NCBI GenBank assembly: GCA_016789685.1 | Contig: JAEUQQ010000322.1 | Coordinates: forward strand, 1-40,568 | Length of the DNA: 40,568 bases | Direction of reading: 5' to 3' | DNA from: Acidobacteriota bacterium | Lineage (GTDB): Bacteria; Acidobacteriota; Vicinamibacteria; Vicinamibacterales; JAFNAJ01 | Part shown: positions 24,214 through 33,398 of the stretch, one piece after another | How the letters are laid out: every line of letters begins with the position of its first letter | Numbering within the stretch: position 1 is the first letter of the stretch | Position numbers and translations under genes: made by a program | Notes under the pieces: generated by a model | Databases searched by the model: none | Told to the model about the DNA's origin: nothing | What the model saw: the letters and a program-made list of their open reading frames with translations, nothing else

Positions 24214-24549
24214 TTACCCGACGAACGGGTTGGCGAAGAACAGGATCAGCGCGACCAGCAGCACGTAGATCACCAGCGACTCGATGAGCACGAGGCCGAG
24301 GATCAGGGCGCCGCGGATTTCGCCGGCGGCTGCCGGGTTGCGGGCGATGCCTTCGGCGGCCGAGCTGAGGCCGCGCGCCTGGGCGAGGGCGCCGAGACCA
24401 GCCGCAAACGCGAGCGCGAAGCCGGCCGTGATGACCGACCACATTCTGACGCCACCGTCGGCGGCCGCCGCAGCCTCCTGCGCGTAGAGCGGGGTGAACA
24501 ACGACGCCACGGCGACGAGGGCGAGAGTCAGGACGAGACGATTCCTCAC
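24214..24549 (-). CDS. atpE: ATP synthase F0 subunit c with N-terminal signal peptide
   Basis: A 111-residue c-ring subunit. The GTG at 24549 is chosen because a perfect GAGGAGG lies eight bases upstream; the open frame to 24588 has no such site. Residues 1-23 (ending LFTPLYA) look like a cleavable signal peptide, leaving a mature protein of 88 residues, a normal size for c. Two transmembrane helices are joined by the polar loop ARNPAAAGE. The ion-binding carboxylate is E90, followed by S91, with Y95 and Q57 at positions that align without gaps to E65, S66, Y70 and Q32 of the Na+-binding Ilyobacter c subunit. The V63 position is L88 and the T67 position is L92. Ion specificity is therefore open. 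It is the last gene of the cluster. Confidence 0.93.
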   Translation of the reverse strand: MRNRLVLTLALVAVASLFTPLYAQEAAAAADGGVRMWSVITAGFALAFAAGLGALAQARGLSSAAEGIARNPAAAGEIRGALILGLVLIESLVIYVLLVALILFFANPFVG

Positions 24550-24614
24550 GAGCAGAGCCTCCTCAAAGGGACGAACGATTCGAAACACAAGTAGTGCGAC
24601 TCACCGGATGTCCT

Positions 24615-24631
24615 CGGGGCCAGCGGCCCCG
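24615..24631 (-). promoter_or_regulatory. Hairpin between atpB and atpE
   Basis: CGGGGCC (24615-24621), loop AGC, GGCCCCG (24625-24631): a perfect 7-base stem directly after the atpB stop (24636) and about 65 bases before atpE. Intercistronic structures between a and c genes are known to help produce excess subunit c, by mRNA processing or stability. That role here is inference. Confidence 0.4.
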
Positions 24632-24635
24632 GGCG

Positions 24636-25445
24636 CTACGCGGTCGCGTGCGCGTGCGCGTGACCGTGATCCGCTTCGTGCGCGTCGTGCCCGTGGTCGT
24701 GATCGTGCTCGGTGTGCACGGCGCCCGCCAGGTAGATCATCGTCAGCAGCATGAAGATGAACGCCTGCAGCGTGCCCGTGATGACCCCCAGCACCATCAT
24801 CGGCAGCGGCGCGATGAAGGGAATCAGGCTGGCGAGGATGGCCACGACCATCTCTTCACCGAAGATGTTGCCGAACAGGCGCAGCGAGAGCGACAGCACA
24901 CGTGAGAAGTGGCTGATCAGCTCGATCGGCAGCATGATCGGGGCGATGAACAGCGGCACGCCGGGCGGCGCCGCGAAGTGCGCCAGGTACTTGCCCAGGC
25001 CCTGCGCCTTGATGCCGTGGAAGTGGTAGTAGACCCACACCGTGATCGCGCAGCCCAGGGTCACGTTGATGCTCGCCGTGGGCGACATCAGGCCAGGGAT
25101 CTTGCCGATCATGTTGGCCGTGAAGATGAACAGCCCGACCGAGGCGACCACCGGGAAGAACTGCGGGCCCTTCGGGCCGATGTTCGTCTTCATCATGTCG
25201 AGCACCGCCGACACGACGTCTTCGAGCACGATCTGCAGCTTGCCTGGGTGCTCGACCGAGAGCCGCGACCGGACCAGGAGCCCGAGCGCCGACAGGGCCA
25301 GGACCACCACCGCGCACATCACCAGGTAGTCGGGGATGGGCTTGGCGGGATCGACGTGGAAACCCAGTGCGCCGAGCGCACTGGCGACCATGGGGCCAAA
25401 CAGCGCGTTGACCCACTTCACGAGCAGGAGTTCGTGGTGTGGCAT
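24636..25445 (-). CDS. atpB: ATP synthase F0 subunit a, with His-rich C-terminal tail
   Basis: A 269-residue inner-membrane subunit that forms the ion half-channels next to the c-ring. The essential Arg is R189 in LRLFGNIFGEEM, the family signature. Five to six transmembrane helices are visible, including the stretch FIFTANMIGKIPGLMSPTAS. After the last helix (FMLLTMIYLAGAV) the protein ends in an unusual tail rich in His and Asp, starting HTEHDHDHGHDAHEADHG (about residues 243-269), that is not needed for the canonical function and could bind metal ions. The start is the ATG at 25445, 43 bases after the atpI-like stop. Subunit b and F1 genes do not follow; atpE comes next. Confidence 0.95.
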   Translation of the reverse strand: MPHHELLLVKWVNALFGPMVASALGALGFHVDPAKPIPDYLVMCAVVVLALSALGLLVRSRLSVEHPGKLQIVLEDVVSAVLDMMKTNIGPKGPQFFPVVASVGLFIFTANMIGKIPGLMSPTASINVTLGCAITVWVYYHFHGIKAQGLGKYLAHFAAPPGVPLFIAPIMLPIELISHFSRVLSLSLRLFGNIFGEEMVVAILASLIPFIAPLPMMVLGVITGTLQAFIFMLLTMIYLAGAVHTEHDHDHGHDAHEADHGHAHAHATA

Positions 25446-25488
25446 GAGTCCGAAACGTTCCGAGGCTGCGCGGCGGGAAACGACGCGG

Positions 25489-25947
25489 TCAGCGTGCGCC
25501 GGGGCGGGAGGCCCCCGTCAGAGCACCGGCCGCTTCGACAAACGCGGCAGCCACCGCTGACGTCACCCCGACTATCAAGCCCACGGGGTGCAGGCGCAAA
25601 CGCGACATACTAACGTACGCCAAAAAGCCGAGTAAAGCGTAGCGACCGACGAAACGGGCCACGTGCCTGGCCGCCGCCCGGCCCCGGCGCTCGCCGTCGA
25701 CCGGCCCGCCCGCGTCGGCCGGTGGCGCCGACCCGGTCGCCAGCGCCGCCAACCCCTCGATACTGCCCCGGATCGTGCGATAGCTGAGCCACATCAGGCC
25801 CCCGCCGGCCAGCACCGCCAGCGAAAACCGCCAGTCGCCCCGGGTCACCACCATGGCCCCGGCGGCCGCCACCAGGCAGAAGACCACGGCCCGGCGCTCG
25901 AGCCTGGCCAGCATGGCGTCGGTCGCACGTCCGCCCGGCGCGCTCAC
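25489..25947 (-). CDS. AtpI-like membrane protein (ATP synthase accessory)
   Basis: A 152-residue protein with four predicted transmembrane helices (around AVVFCLVAAAGAMVV, SLAVLAGGGLMWL, YALLGFLAYVSMS and LIVGVTSAVAAAF), separated by a Gly/Pro-rich cytoplasmic loop. It lies directly before atpB, where AtpI is found in most F0 operons. AtpI proteins are implicated in c-ring assembly and Mg2+ supply. The GTG at 25947 shares GTGA with the previous stop and is preferred; an ATG at 25914 would remove 11 residues. Sequence similarity to AtpI is weak by eye, so the name rests on topology and position. Confidence 0.65.
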   Translation of the reverse strand: MSAPGGRATDAMLARLERRAVVFCLVAAAGAMVVTRGDWRFSLAVLAGGGLMWLSYRTIRGSIEGLAALATGSAPPADAGGPVDGERRGRAAARHVARFVGRYALLGFLAYVSMSRLRLHPVGLIVGVTSAVAAAFVEAAGALTGASRPGAR

Positions 25948-26234
25948 CGGGGCCCCCGGCGTGCCGACCGCATGGCACTCGACGTGATCCGGTAGACGTT
26001 CAGCACGCCGGCGGCGAACCCCATCCCGAACCCGACGAAGAACCCCCAGGGTGTGGTGCCGAACCGCTGATCCACCCACCAGCCGCCCCCGACGCCCATG
26101 ACGATGGCCATGACGAACGAGAGGCCAACCGTGCCCAGTTCGCCGATGGCGCGCCAGGTGGTCGGCGTCGGAGTGACCGGCGTGGGGTCGAGCGGCACGG
26201 GCGCGTGGCGGGGGGCATCCGGAGCCGGCGGCAT
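25944..26234 (-). CDS. AtpZ/AtpI-family small membrane protein
   Basis: A 96-residue protein counted from the ATG at 26234, which has AAGG five bases upstream; an in-frame ATG at 26255 is also possible. A Pro-rich N-terminus precedes two transmembrane helices (ELGTVGLSFVMAIVMGVGGGWW and GFFVGFGMGFAAGVLNVYRI) with the motif WWVDQRFGTTPWGFFVG between them. This is the recognisable AtpZ/AtpI pattern (G-x-W-x-D-x-x-x-x-T-x-P). AtpZ acts with AtpI in Mg2+ or Ca2+ handling for the F-ATPase in known cases. It overlaps the AtpI-like gene by four bases (GTGA) and is the first atp gene after nuoN. Confidence 0.8.
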   Translation of the reverse strand: MPPAPDAPRHAPVPLDPTPVTPTPTTWRAIGELGTVGLSFVMAIVMGVGGGWWVDQRFGTTPWGFFVGFGMGFAAGVLNVYRITSSAMRSARRGPR

Positions 26235-26256
26235 GGCGCCTTGAGCATCGCACAAT

Positions 26257-26291
26257 CCACTCCCGGAGTGACGAAGGCGCTCCGGGAGTGG
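26257..26291 (-). promoter_or_regulatory. Perfect 12-base hairpin upstream of atpZ-like gene
   Basis: CCACTCCCGGAG (26257-26268) and CTCCGGGAGTGG (26280-26291) with an 11-base loop, 22 bases before the atpZ-like ATG. There is no T-run after it on the minus strand. Given its closeness to the start codon it is more likely a leader, processing or attenuation element than the nuo terminator. Confidence 0.5.
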
Positions 26292-26344
26292 CTCGTGTGG
26301 TGCTGGGGCACCTGAAGGGTCTGCCGTCGTCGTGAACCTGGCGC

Positions 26345-26370
26345 GGCAGGGCGCGTGACCACGCCCTGCC
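26345..26370 (-). terminator. Hairpin after nuoN
   Basis: GGCAGGGCG (26345-26353) and CGCCCTGCC (26362-26370) form a perfect 9-base stem with an 8-base loop, 18 bases after the nuoN stop. It lacks a T-run; it may partly terminate the nuo transcript or act as an mRNA stabiliser before the atp genes. Confidence 0.5.
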
Positions 26371-26388
26371 GGCGGGTTGGCTGGAGCG

Positions 26389-27870
26389 TCAGCGCAGGGT
26401 CAGGGCCGGGGCCACGCTCACGACGCCCAGCGCCCGCGCCGACGACTCGGCCCAGGTGAACAACTGGTCGGGGAACAGGCCACCGATGATGACCGCCGCG
26501 GCGGCGAGCGAGATGGCGATCGCCATCGAGGGCGCGATCGGCAGCGGCGCCTCGCTCTCCTGCGGCGTCATCCACATCCACATCACGACGCGCGCGTAGT
26601 AGTAGACCGACAGGACGCTGTTGGCGACGCCGATCACCGCGAGCCACACGTAGCCGGAGTCGATGGCCGCGCCGAAGAGCCACATCTTCCCCATGAAGCC
26701 GGCGGTCGGCGGGATGCCGCCGAGGGCGATCATGAAGATCAGCATCGCGAAGGCCATCCACGGGCGGCGATGGGCGAGGCCGCTGAACTCGTGCAGTTCC
26801 TCGCCGGGCACGCCCTTCTGCCTGAGGGCGGTGACGATGGCGAAGGCCCCCATCTGCATGCACGCATAGACCGCGATGTAGACGAGTGAGGCCGAGATGC
26901 CGCGGGGCGTCGCGGCGACGAGGCCTATCGTGACGTAGCCGGCGTGGGCAATCGACGAATACGCGAGCAGCCGCTTGAGGTTGTTCTGCGTCATCGCCGC
27001 GATGTTGCCGACGGTCATGCTGAGCGCGGCCAGCACGTAGAGCGCGCTCCGCCAGTCGCTCGATGCCGACGGAAACGCCTCGAGCATGAGCCGGATCAAC
27101 ATCGCGAACGACGCGGCCTTGGATCCGACCGACAGGAACGACGCGATCGGCGTGGGCGCGCCTTCGTAGACGTCTGGCGCCCACATGTGGAAGGGCACGG
27201 CCGCGATCTTGAACCCGAGCCCGGCGACCAGCAGCATGATGGCGAAGCGCCACGCCACGATCGACCCCTCGGGCGATGCCGCCGCGATCGCGATGTCGGC
27301 GATGCGGGTGCTGCCCGCCAGCCCGTACGTCCACGCCATGCCGTAGATCAGCACGCCCGTCGAGAACGTCCCGAGCACGAAGTACTTGAGCGCGGCCTCG
27401 TTCGATCGGCGGTTGGGCTTGAGGTACCCCACCATCACGTAGAACGACACGGCCATCGTCTCGAGGCCGATGAACATCGTCACCAGGTCGACGCCGCTCG
27501 CCATGACCATCATGCCCAGCGTCGCCGTCATCACCAGGACGACGTACTCGGTGGCGCGCACGCCCTCGATGGTCAGCCAGTGGCGCGACGTCTCGAGCGT
27601 GATCATCGCGGCCACGATGGCGATGACCTTGATGAAGACGGCGAAGCCGTCGACGGCAAAGACACCGTTGGCGATCGTCACGTCGCGCCCGGCCTGGGGC
27701 ACCAGGGCCGCCAGCGTCGCGCCGAGCACGACGAAGCCAGCCCAGACGATCGCCGACTGGCGATCGCGCGGCACGAACAGCCCGCCAATCAGCAGGATGA
27801 GCAGGCCCACCGTCAGCGTGAGCTCTGGGGCGAGCCACGCCATGTCGGCCATGGTCGGAACGACCTGCAT
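26389..27870 (-). CDS. nuoN: NADH-quinone oxidoreductase subunit N
   Basis: A 493-residue antiporter-like membrane subunit of complex I with about 14 helices. It starts at ATG 27870, two bases after the nuoM stop, with GGAG in front; the longer frame is not needed. Conserved features include the helix ending in ATEYVVLVMTATLGMM, the segment EAALKYFVLGTFSTGVLIYG with the conserved Lys, and AYSSIAHAGYVTIGL in the second proton-path half. Length is typical. It belongs to the proton-pumping arm and is the last nuo gene of the cluster. Confidence 0.96.
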   Translation of the reverse strand: MQVVPTMADMAWLAPELTLTVGLLILLIGGLFVPRDRQSAIVWAGFVVLGATLAALVPQAGRDVTIANGVFAVDGFAVFIKVIAIVAAMITLETSRHWLTIEGVRATEYVVLVMTATLGMMVMASGVDLVTMFIGLETMAVSFYVMVGYLKPNRRSNEAALKYFVLGTFSTGVLIYGMAWTYGLAGSTRIADIAIAAASPEGSIVAWRFAIMLLVAGLGFKIAAVPFHMWAPDVYEGAPTPIASFLSVGSKAASFAMLIRLMLEAFPSASSDWRSALYVLAALSMTVGNIAAMTQNNLKRLLAYSSIAHAGYVTIGLVAATPRGISASLVYIAVYACMQMGAFAIVTALRQKGVPGEELHEFSGLAHRRPWMAFAMLIFMIALGGIPPTAGFMGKMWLFGAAIDSGYVWLAVIGVANSVLSVYYYARVVMWMWMTPQESEAPLPIAPSMAIAISLAAAAVIIGGLFPDQLFTWAESSARALGVVSVAPALTLR

Positions 27871-27871
27871 G

Positions 27872-29446
27872 TCAGTGCACTCCAGGGGCCGGGTGCGTCG
27901 TGGCCGGCACGGCGGGCGCGGCATGCGCATCCGGAACCGCGTGGACGGCCGCGGCGGCCCCCGCAGCGATCTCGGGCGACACGCGCTCGACGAGGCGCTG
28001 CACGGCCGGCGCGAGCCGGTCGACGAACGGCTTCGGATACAGGCCGATCCAGAACGCCAGGATGATCAGCGGCACGAACGTGAACACCTCGCGCAGGCCG
28101 AGATCCTTGAGGCCCCGGTTCTCGTCGTGCGTGATCTCGCCGAACATTGTCCGCTGGTAGAGCCAGAGCATGTAGGCCGCACCCAGGATGATGCCGAGAC
28201 CCGCCACGCCTGCCCACACCTTGCTGACCACGAACGTGCCCTGCAGGATGAGCACTTCGCCAACGAACCCGTTCAACGCGGGCAATCCGATCGACGACAT
28301 GGTCATCAGCAGGAAGATGGCCGCGTACAGCGGCATCACCGCCGCGATGCCGCCGTAGGCGTCGATCTGGCGCGTGTGGCGCCGCTCGTAGACCACGCCG
28401 ACCAGGAGGAAAAGCGCCCCCGTCGACACGCCGTGGTTGATCTGCTGGATGAGCGACCCCGTGATCCCGGTGGGCGTCAGGGCGAACAGCCCCAGGACGA
28501 CCATGCCCATGTGGCTGACGCTCGAGTAGGCGACCAGGCGCTTCCAGTCCTGCTGTGCCATCGCGCACAGCGCGCCGTAGACGATGCCGATCAGCGAGAG
28601 CAGCGCGATCCACGGCACCGCTTCACGCGTGGCGTCGGGCAGCATCGGCATGCTGAACCGGAAGAACCCGTAGGTCCCGGCCTTGAGCAGCAGGGCCGCC
28701 AGGATGACCGAGCCGGCCGTCGGCGCGTCGGTGTGCGCGTCGGGCAGCCACGTGTGGAACGGGAACATCGGCACCTTGATCGAGAAGCCGAGGAAGAACG
28801 CGAGGAAGACCCAGAACTGCAGGCGCGGCGGCACGTCGAGCGTGTAGTAGCGCGTCACGTCGAACGAGTAGACGCCCGTCACCGCGTGCAGGTGGAAGTA
28901 CAGCGCCAGGATGCCGAGCAGCAGCACCACGCTGCCGACCAGCGTGTAGAGAAAGAACTTGATCGCCGAGTAGAGCCGCCGGTCGCTGCCCCAGATGCCG
29001 ATGAGGAAGTACATCGGCACCAGCATCACCTCGAAGAAGAGGAAGAAGAGCAGCAGGTCGAGCGCGATGAACGCGCCGATCACGCCCGTCTGCAGCACGA
29101 GGAGCGCGATGTAGTACTCCTTGATGCGCAGCGACACGGCGCTCCACGACGCCGTGATGGCGATGCCGCCCATGAGCGTCGTCAGCAGCACCAGCAGCGC
29201 GCTGAACCCGTCGATGCCCGTGTGGTACTCGGCGCCAATCGACGGGATCCACGGCGAACGCGTGACGAACTGGAACTGGTCGGCCGACGAGGGATCGAAC
29301 TGCCACCACAGCGGCAGCGACACCAGGAAGCCGGCCCACGCGGCGACGTTGGCCACGATCTTGATGCCGCCCTCGAGCCGCCGCGGCATGGCCAGCAGCA
29401 CGAGCGCACCAACGAGGGGAGTCAGGAGAATCAGTGTCAGCGACAC
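27872..29446 (-). CDS. nuoM: NADH-quinone oxidoreductase subunit M
   Basis: A 524-residue antiporter-like subunit. The start is GTG 29446, with AAGGA nine bases upstream. The key Glu of the first channel is in FFLFFEVMLVPMYFLIG, and the Lys-bearing segment KFFLYTLVGSVVLLLG and KVPMFPFHTWLPDAHTDAP follow as usual. After the last helix comes a non-conserved tail (about residues 490-524) rich in Ala, Pro and His (VHAVPDAHAAPAVPATTHP), longer than in most NuoM proteins. It lies 46 bases after nuoL. Confidence 0.96.
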   Translation of the reverse strand: MSLTLILLTPLVGALVLLAMPRRLEGGIKIVANVAAWAGFLVSLPLWWQFDPSSADQFQFVTRSPWIPSIGAEYHTGIDGFSALLVLLTTLMGGIAITASWSAVSLRIKEYYIALLVLQTGVIGAFIALDLLLFFLFFEVMLVPMYFLIGIWGSDRRLYSAIKFFLYTLVGSVVLLLGILALYFHLHAVTGVYSFDVTRYYTLDVPPRLQFWVFLAFFLGFSIKVPMFPFHTWLPDAHTDAPTAGSVILAALLLKAGTYGFFRFSMPMLPDATREAVPWIALLSLIGIVYGALCAMAQQDWKRLVAYSSVSHMGMVVLGLFALTPTGITGSLIQQINHGVSTGALFLLVGVVYERRHTRQIDAYGGIAAVMPLYAAIFLLMTMSSIGLPALNGFVGEVLILQGTFVVSKVWAGVAGLGIILGAAYMLWLYQRTMFGEITHDENRGLKDLGLREVFTFVPLIILAFWIGLYPKPFVDRLAPAVQRLVERVSPEIAAGAAAAVHAVPDAHAAPAVPATTHPAPGVH

Positions 29447-29492
29447 GTCGCACGATCCTTCATGGCACAGGCCTCACGCCCAGTGACCGATC

Positions 29493-31577
29493 TCATCGCA
29501 CCACCAGATACACACCGACGAACACCACCACACCGAGGACCATCGCCAGCGCGTAGTTCTGCGTCAGCCCGGTGTGCATCCGCCGGAACCCGAAACTTGC
29601 ATCGTGCAGGGTGTTCCCCACACCGTTCACCACGCCATCCACGCCGCGCCGGTCGATCAGCGCCGACAGCCACGACGAGAACACCGTCATCGCCGCCGAC
29701 CCGTTCACGAGCCCGTCGACCACCGTGCGGTCGAACCAGAACGAGAGCCGCGACACCGCGTACGTCCCGGCCACCACCGTCGCGCCATACAACTCGTCGA
29801 AGTACAGCTTGTCGGTCAGCCACCGGTGCGCCGTCGAGAACCGCGCTGCCATCGCGTCGGCGATGGCCGGCTTCTGGACGAACATGCGCTGCGCCAGCCA
29901 GATCGCCGCCAGCGCCACCGTGACCGAGAAGATCATCAGCGTCCACTCGGTCGCATGCGACAGGTGCCCGCCGCCCTCGCCGCCGTGCGCGCCGGTCGCG
30001 ATGACCGGCTCGATGAAGTGCTCGAACGCGCTCCCGCCCCACACCGGCGGCATCCCGAACCAGCCGATCAGCGTGGCGCCGGCCGCAAGAACCATCAACG
30101 GGCCGGTCATCGCGATCGGCGACTCGTGCGGCGCGTGGTGGCCGTGGTCGCCGTGGCCGTGACCGCCGCCGTGGGCACCGTGCGCATCGTGGGCGGGCGC
30201 CGCCTCGCGCCGCGATCCCAGGAACGTCAGCGCAACCAGGCGCCATGTGTAGAACGATGTCATCGCCGCCGTGATCACCCCGAGCACCCACAGCGGGCGG
30301 TTGTTGGCGAACGCCTGCGCGAGGATCTCGTCCTTGCTGAAGAAGCCTGCAAACGGGAAGATGCCGGCGATCGCCAGGGCGCCGATCGTCATCGTCACCG
30401 CCGTGATCGGCAGGAACACCCGCAGGCCGCCCATGTGGCGCATGTCCTGCTCGCCGCTCATCCCGTGGATGACCGAGCCCGAGCCGAGGAAGAGCAGGGC
30501 CTTGAAGAACGCGTGCGTGACCAGGTGGAACATCGCCGCACCGTACGCGCCGACGCCCGCCGCCAGGAACATGTAGCCCAGCTGCGACACCGTCGAGTAC
30601 GCCAGCACGCGCTTGATGTCGGTCTGCACCAGGCCGATGCAGGCCGAGACGATCGCCGTCAGCGCACCGACCACCGCCACGATCTCGAGCACCTGCGGCG
30701 CGTGCGAGAACAGCATCGCGTTGCGGCACAGCAGGTACACGCCCGCGGTCACCATCGTCGCCGCGTGGATCAGGGCCGACACCGGCGTCGGGCCCTCCAT
30801 CGCGTCGGGCAGCCACACGAACAGCGGCAACTGCGCCGACTTCCCCGTCGCGCCCACGAACAGCAGCAGGCACGCCGCCGACAGCGTCGCAAACGTTGTC
30901 GTCTCGATCGGCATGTGCTCGACCGCCGCGCGCACCGCGTAGAAGTCGACCGAGCCCGTCGTCATGAACACCAGCAGCACGCCGAGCAGGAAGCCCCAGT
31001 CGCCGATCCGGTTCACGATGAAGGCCTTGCGGCCCGCGTTCGCGGCCGAGTTCTTCTGGTACCAGTAGCCGATCAGCAGGTACGAGCACAGGCCCACGCC
31101 TTCCCACCCCACGAACAGCACGAAGAAGTTCGCGCCGAGGACGAGCGTGAGCATGAAGAAGACGAACAGGTTCAGGTACGTGAAGAACCGCGCGTAGGCG
31201 CCCGGTTCCTCGTGGTCCATGTACGCCGTGGCGTAGATGTGGATCAGCGACGCGACGAACGTCACCATCAGGATCATCACGGCCGACAGCGCGTCGAGCC
31301 TGAGCGCCCAGTCGACCCCGAACGACCCGATGCCGTGCGAAGTCGGCGACGCCATCGCGGGCAGCCACGCGCCGAGCGTGAACTCGAGCACGCGCGCCTC
31401 GCCGGCCGGCAGCTTCACGAGTTGCCACACGCTGAAGGCCGACACCACGAACGACAGCGTCAGCGTGGTGCAGGCGAGCAGGGCCGTCAGACGCTTCGGG
31501 AAGAAGCGGATGCCGAACACGCCCAGCGTCAGCGCGCCGAGGGCCGGCAGCAGGGGAATCCAGGCGAGCGTTACCAT
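29493..31577 (-). CDS. nuoL: NADH-quinone oxidoreductase subunit L, with His-rich loop
   Basis: A 694-residue largest antiporter-like subunit, starting at ATG 31577 inside the end of nuoK (ATGGTAA overlap). The channel Glu is in [19 protein letters not shown]; Lys segments [20 protein letters not shown] and [18 protein letters not shown] are present. Between two late helices lies an inserted loop (about residues 461-484) with [20 protein letters not shown], rich in His and Gly and outside the conserved core. The C-terminal region includes the lateral helix segment and a final helix. It is 46 bases upstream of nuoM. Confidence 0.96.
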   Translation of the reverse strand: MVTLAWIPLLPALGALTLGVFGIRFFPKRLTALLACTTLTLSFVVSAFSVWQLVKLPAGEARVLEFTLGAWLPAMASPTSHGIGSFGVDWALRLDALSAVMILMVTFVASLIHIYATAYMDHEEPGAYARFFTYLNLFVFFMLTLVLGANFFVLFVGWEGVGLCSYLLIGYWYQKNSAANAGRKAFIVNRIGDWGFLLGVLLVFMTTGSVDFYAVRAAVEHMPIETTTFATLSAACLLLFVGATGKSAQLPLFVWLPDAMEGPTPVSALIHAATMVTAGVYLLCRNAMLFSHAPQVLEIVAVVGALTAIVSACIGLVQTDIKRVLAYSTVSQLGYMFLAAGVGAYGAAMFHLVTHAFFKALLFLGSGSVIHGMSGEQDMRHMGGLRVFLPITAVTMTIGALAIAGIFPFAGFFSKDEILAQAFANNRPLWVLGVITAAMTSFYTWRLVALTFLGSRREAAPAHDAHGAHGGGHGHGDHGHHAPHESPIAMTGPLMVLAAGATLIGWFGMPPVWGGSAFEHFIEPVIATGAHGGEGGGHLSHATEWTLMIFSVTVALAAIWLAQRMFVQKPAIADAMAARFSTAHRWLTDKLYFDELYGATVVAGTYAVSRLSFWFDRTVVDGLVNGSAAMTVFSSWLSALIDRRGVDGVVNGVGNTLHDASFGFRRMHTGLTQNYALAMVLGVVVFVGVYLVVR

Positions 31578-31876
31578 CGCATCACCGTGATCTCGTCGAT
31601 GTTCACGGTCTCCTTGTTCCTGTAGAGGGCGAGCACGATACCGAGGCCGACCGCCGCCTCGGCGGCCGCGACCGCGATGACGAACAGGGCGAAGACCTGG
31701 CCAGACACCTGCTGATGCAGGTTCGAGAACGTGACCAGCGCGATGTTGCCCGCGTTGAGCATCAGCTCGATCGCCATGAAGATGATGATCAGGTTGCGGC
31801 GCACGAGGACGCCGATCAGGCCGATCGTGAACAGCGCGGCCGACAGGGCCAGCCAGTGGCCCGGCGTGATCGTCAT
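31571..31876 (-). CDS. nuoK: NADH-quinone oxidoreductase subunit K
   Basis: A 101-residue subunit with three helices. The two conserved buried Glu residues are visible in [15 protein letters not shown] and [17 protein letters not shown]. It starts with ATG overlapping the nuoJ stop (ATGA) and overlaps nuoL at its end, so the trio J-K-L is tightly coupled. Length is exactly typical. Confidence 0.97.
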   Translation of the reverse strand: MTITPGHWLALSAALFTIGLIGVLVRRNLIIIFMAIELMLNAGNIALVTFSNLHQQVSGQVFALFVIAVAAAEAAVGLGIVLALYRNKETVNIDEITVMRW

Positions 31877-32379
31877 GCGTCCCTCCGCGCCAGCACGATG
31901 GCGCCGACCATCGCGACCAGCAGCAGCACCGAGGCGACCTCGAATGGCACCAGGTACTCGACGTAGAGCGCCCGGGCCACCGCCTCGACGTTGCCACGCG
32001 CGCTGTACGTCGCCGCGGTGCCGACCTGCGGTGAGTTGAAGGCGTAGAACGCCACGGCGGCAAACTGCGCCAGCAGCGCGCCACCGAGCAGCAACCCCGT
32101 CCGCTCGCGCCGCTGCGGGTGGACGATGGCCTCGGCCGGACGCTTCAGGTTCACCAGCATGACCACGAACAGGTAGAGCACGACGATGCCGCCGGCGTAG
32201 ACGAGCACCTGGATGACCGCCAGGAACTCGGCGTGCTGCACCACGTACAGGGCGGCAATGGCGATGATCGTGCCCACGAGCCAGACGACGCTGTGCACGG
32301 CGCTCTTGGCCGTGATGACCAGCACGCCACCCGTGAGGATCAGCGCCGCCAGGATGTAGAAGGCAATCGCGGTTCCCAT
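31873..32379 (-). CDS. nuoJ: NADH-quinone oxidoreductase subunit J
   Basis: A 168-residue membrane subunit with five helices, starting at ATG 32379, whose first base is the last base of the nuoH stop (TGATG). The conserved helix-3 segment [23 protein letters not shown] is clear. In most complex I operons nuoI lies between nuoH and nuoJ; here the two genes overlap by one base, so nuoI is absent at this place. Confidence 0.95.
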   Translation of the reverse strand: MGTAIAFYILAALILTGGVLVITAKSAVHSVVWLVGTIIAIAALYVVQHAEFLAVIQVLVYAGGIVVLYLFVVMLVNLKRPAEAIVHPQRRERTGLLLGGALLAQFAAVAFYAFNSPQVGTAATYSARGNVEAVARALYVEYLVPFEVASVLLLVAMVGAIVLARRDA

Positions 32380-33398
32380 CAGAGCAGCACCTTGAGGACA
32401 GCCGACACCGCCAGGTTGACCAGCGCCAGCGGGATGAGCACCTTCCACCCGAGCCGCATCAGCTGGTCGTAGCGGTAGCGCGGGAGCGTTGCGCGAATCC
32501 AGAGAAAGAGCGACAGCAGCAGGAACGTCTTGAGCGAGAACCATACCCAGCCGGGCACGAGGCCCAGCCACGCCAGCCACGACACGCTCGAGAACGGCGC
32601 CAGCCACCCGCCGAGGAACATCGTCACGCCCACAGCCGAGACGACGATCATGTTGGTGTATTCGGCCAGGAAGAACAGCGCGAACCGCATGCCGCTGTAC
32701 TCGGTGTGGAACCCGCCCACCAGTTCCTGTTCGGCTTCGGGCAGGTCGAACGGTGCGCGGTTCGTCTCGGCCAGCGCGCCGATCACGAAGATCACGAACG
32801 CCACCGGCTGGATGAAGACGTACCAGACGCCGTGCGCTTCCTGCGCCTTCACGATCTCGACCAGGCTCAGCGAACCGGCCGTCACGATCAGGCTCACCAG
32901 CGTCATCGTCACCGCGACCTCGTAGCTGACGATCTGCGCCGATGCGCGCAGGCTCGACAGCAGCGGGTACTTCGAGTTCGACGCCCAGCCGCCCAGGATC
33001 AGGCCGTAGAGGCCAATCGATGCCACCGACACGATGTACAGCAGGCCGATGTCGAGGTCGGTGATGTAGAGCGAAATCTCCTTGCCGAACATCGTCGTCG
33101 AGGTACCGAAGGGCACGACGGCGAAGACGATGAGCGCCGGCACCACGACCAGGATCGGCGCCAGCGTGAACAGGAACCGATCCGCGCTCGCGGGCCTGAC
33201 GTCTTCCTTGGTGATCAGCTTGAGCACGTCGGCAATTGGCTGCAGCACGCCGTGCGGACCGACGCGCATCGGCCCCAGCCGCACCTGCACCCACGCCTGC
33301 ACCTTGCGCTCGAGCAGCACCATGTACGCCACCGCGCTCAGCACCGCCGTGATCACGACGAGCATCTTGAACACGGGGATGACGACCATGTCGATCAT
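32379..33398 (-). CDS. nuoH: NADH-quinone oxidoreductase subunit H
   Basis: A 339-residue membrane subunit that forms the quinone-chamber contact. It starts at ATG 33398, overlapping the nuoD stop (ATGA), with GGAGG in front. The signatures [19 protein letters not shown] and [18 protein letters not shown] and the acidic loop [20 protein letters not shown] are intact. The longer frame upstream lies inside nuoD. nuoE, nuoF and nuoG, often found between nuoD and nuoH, are not present. Confidence 0.97.
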   Translation of the reverse strand: MIDMVVIPVFKMLVVITAVLSAVAYMVLLERKVQAWVQVRLGPMRVGPHGVLQPIADVLKLITKEDVRPASADRFLFTLAPILVVVPALIVFAVVPFGTSTTMFGKEISLYITDLDIGLLYIVSVASIGLYGLILGGWASNSKYPLLSSLRASAQIVSYEVAVTMTLVSLIVTAGSLSLVEIVKAQEAHGVWYVFIQPVAFVIFVIGALAETNRAPFDLPEAEQELVGGFHTEYSGMRFALFFLAEYTNMIVVSAVGVTMFLGGWLAPFSSVSWLAWLGLVPGWVWFSLKTFLLLSLFLWIRATLPRYRYDQLMRLGWKVLIPLALVNLAVSAVLKVLL

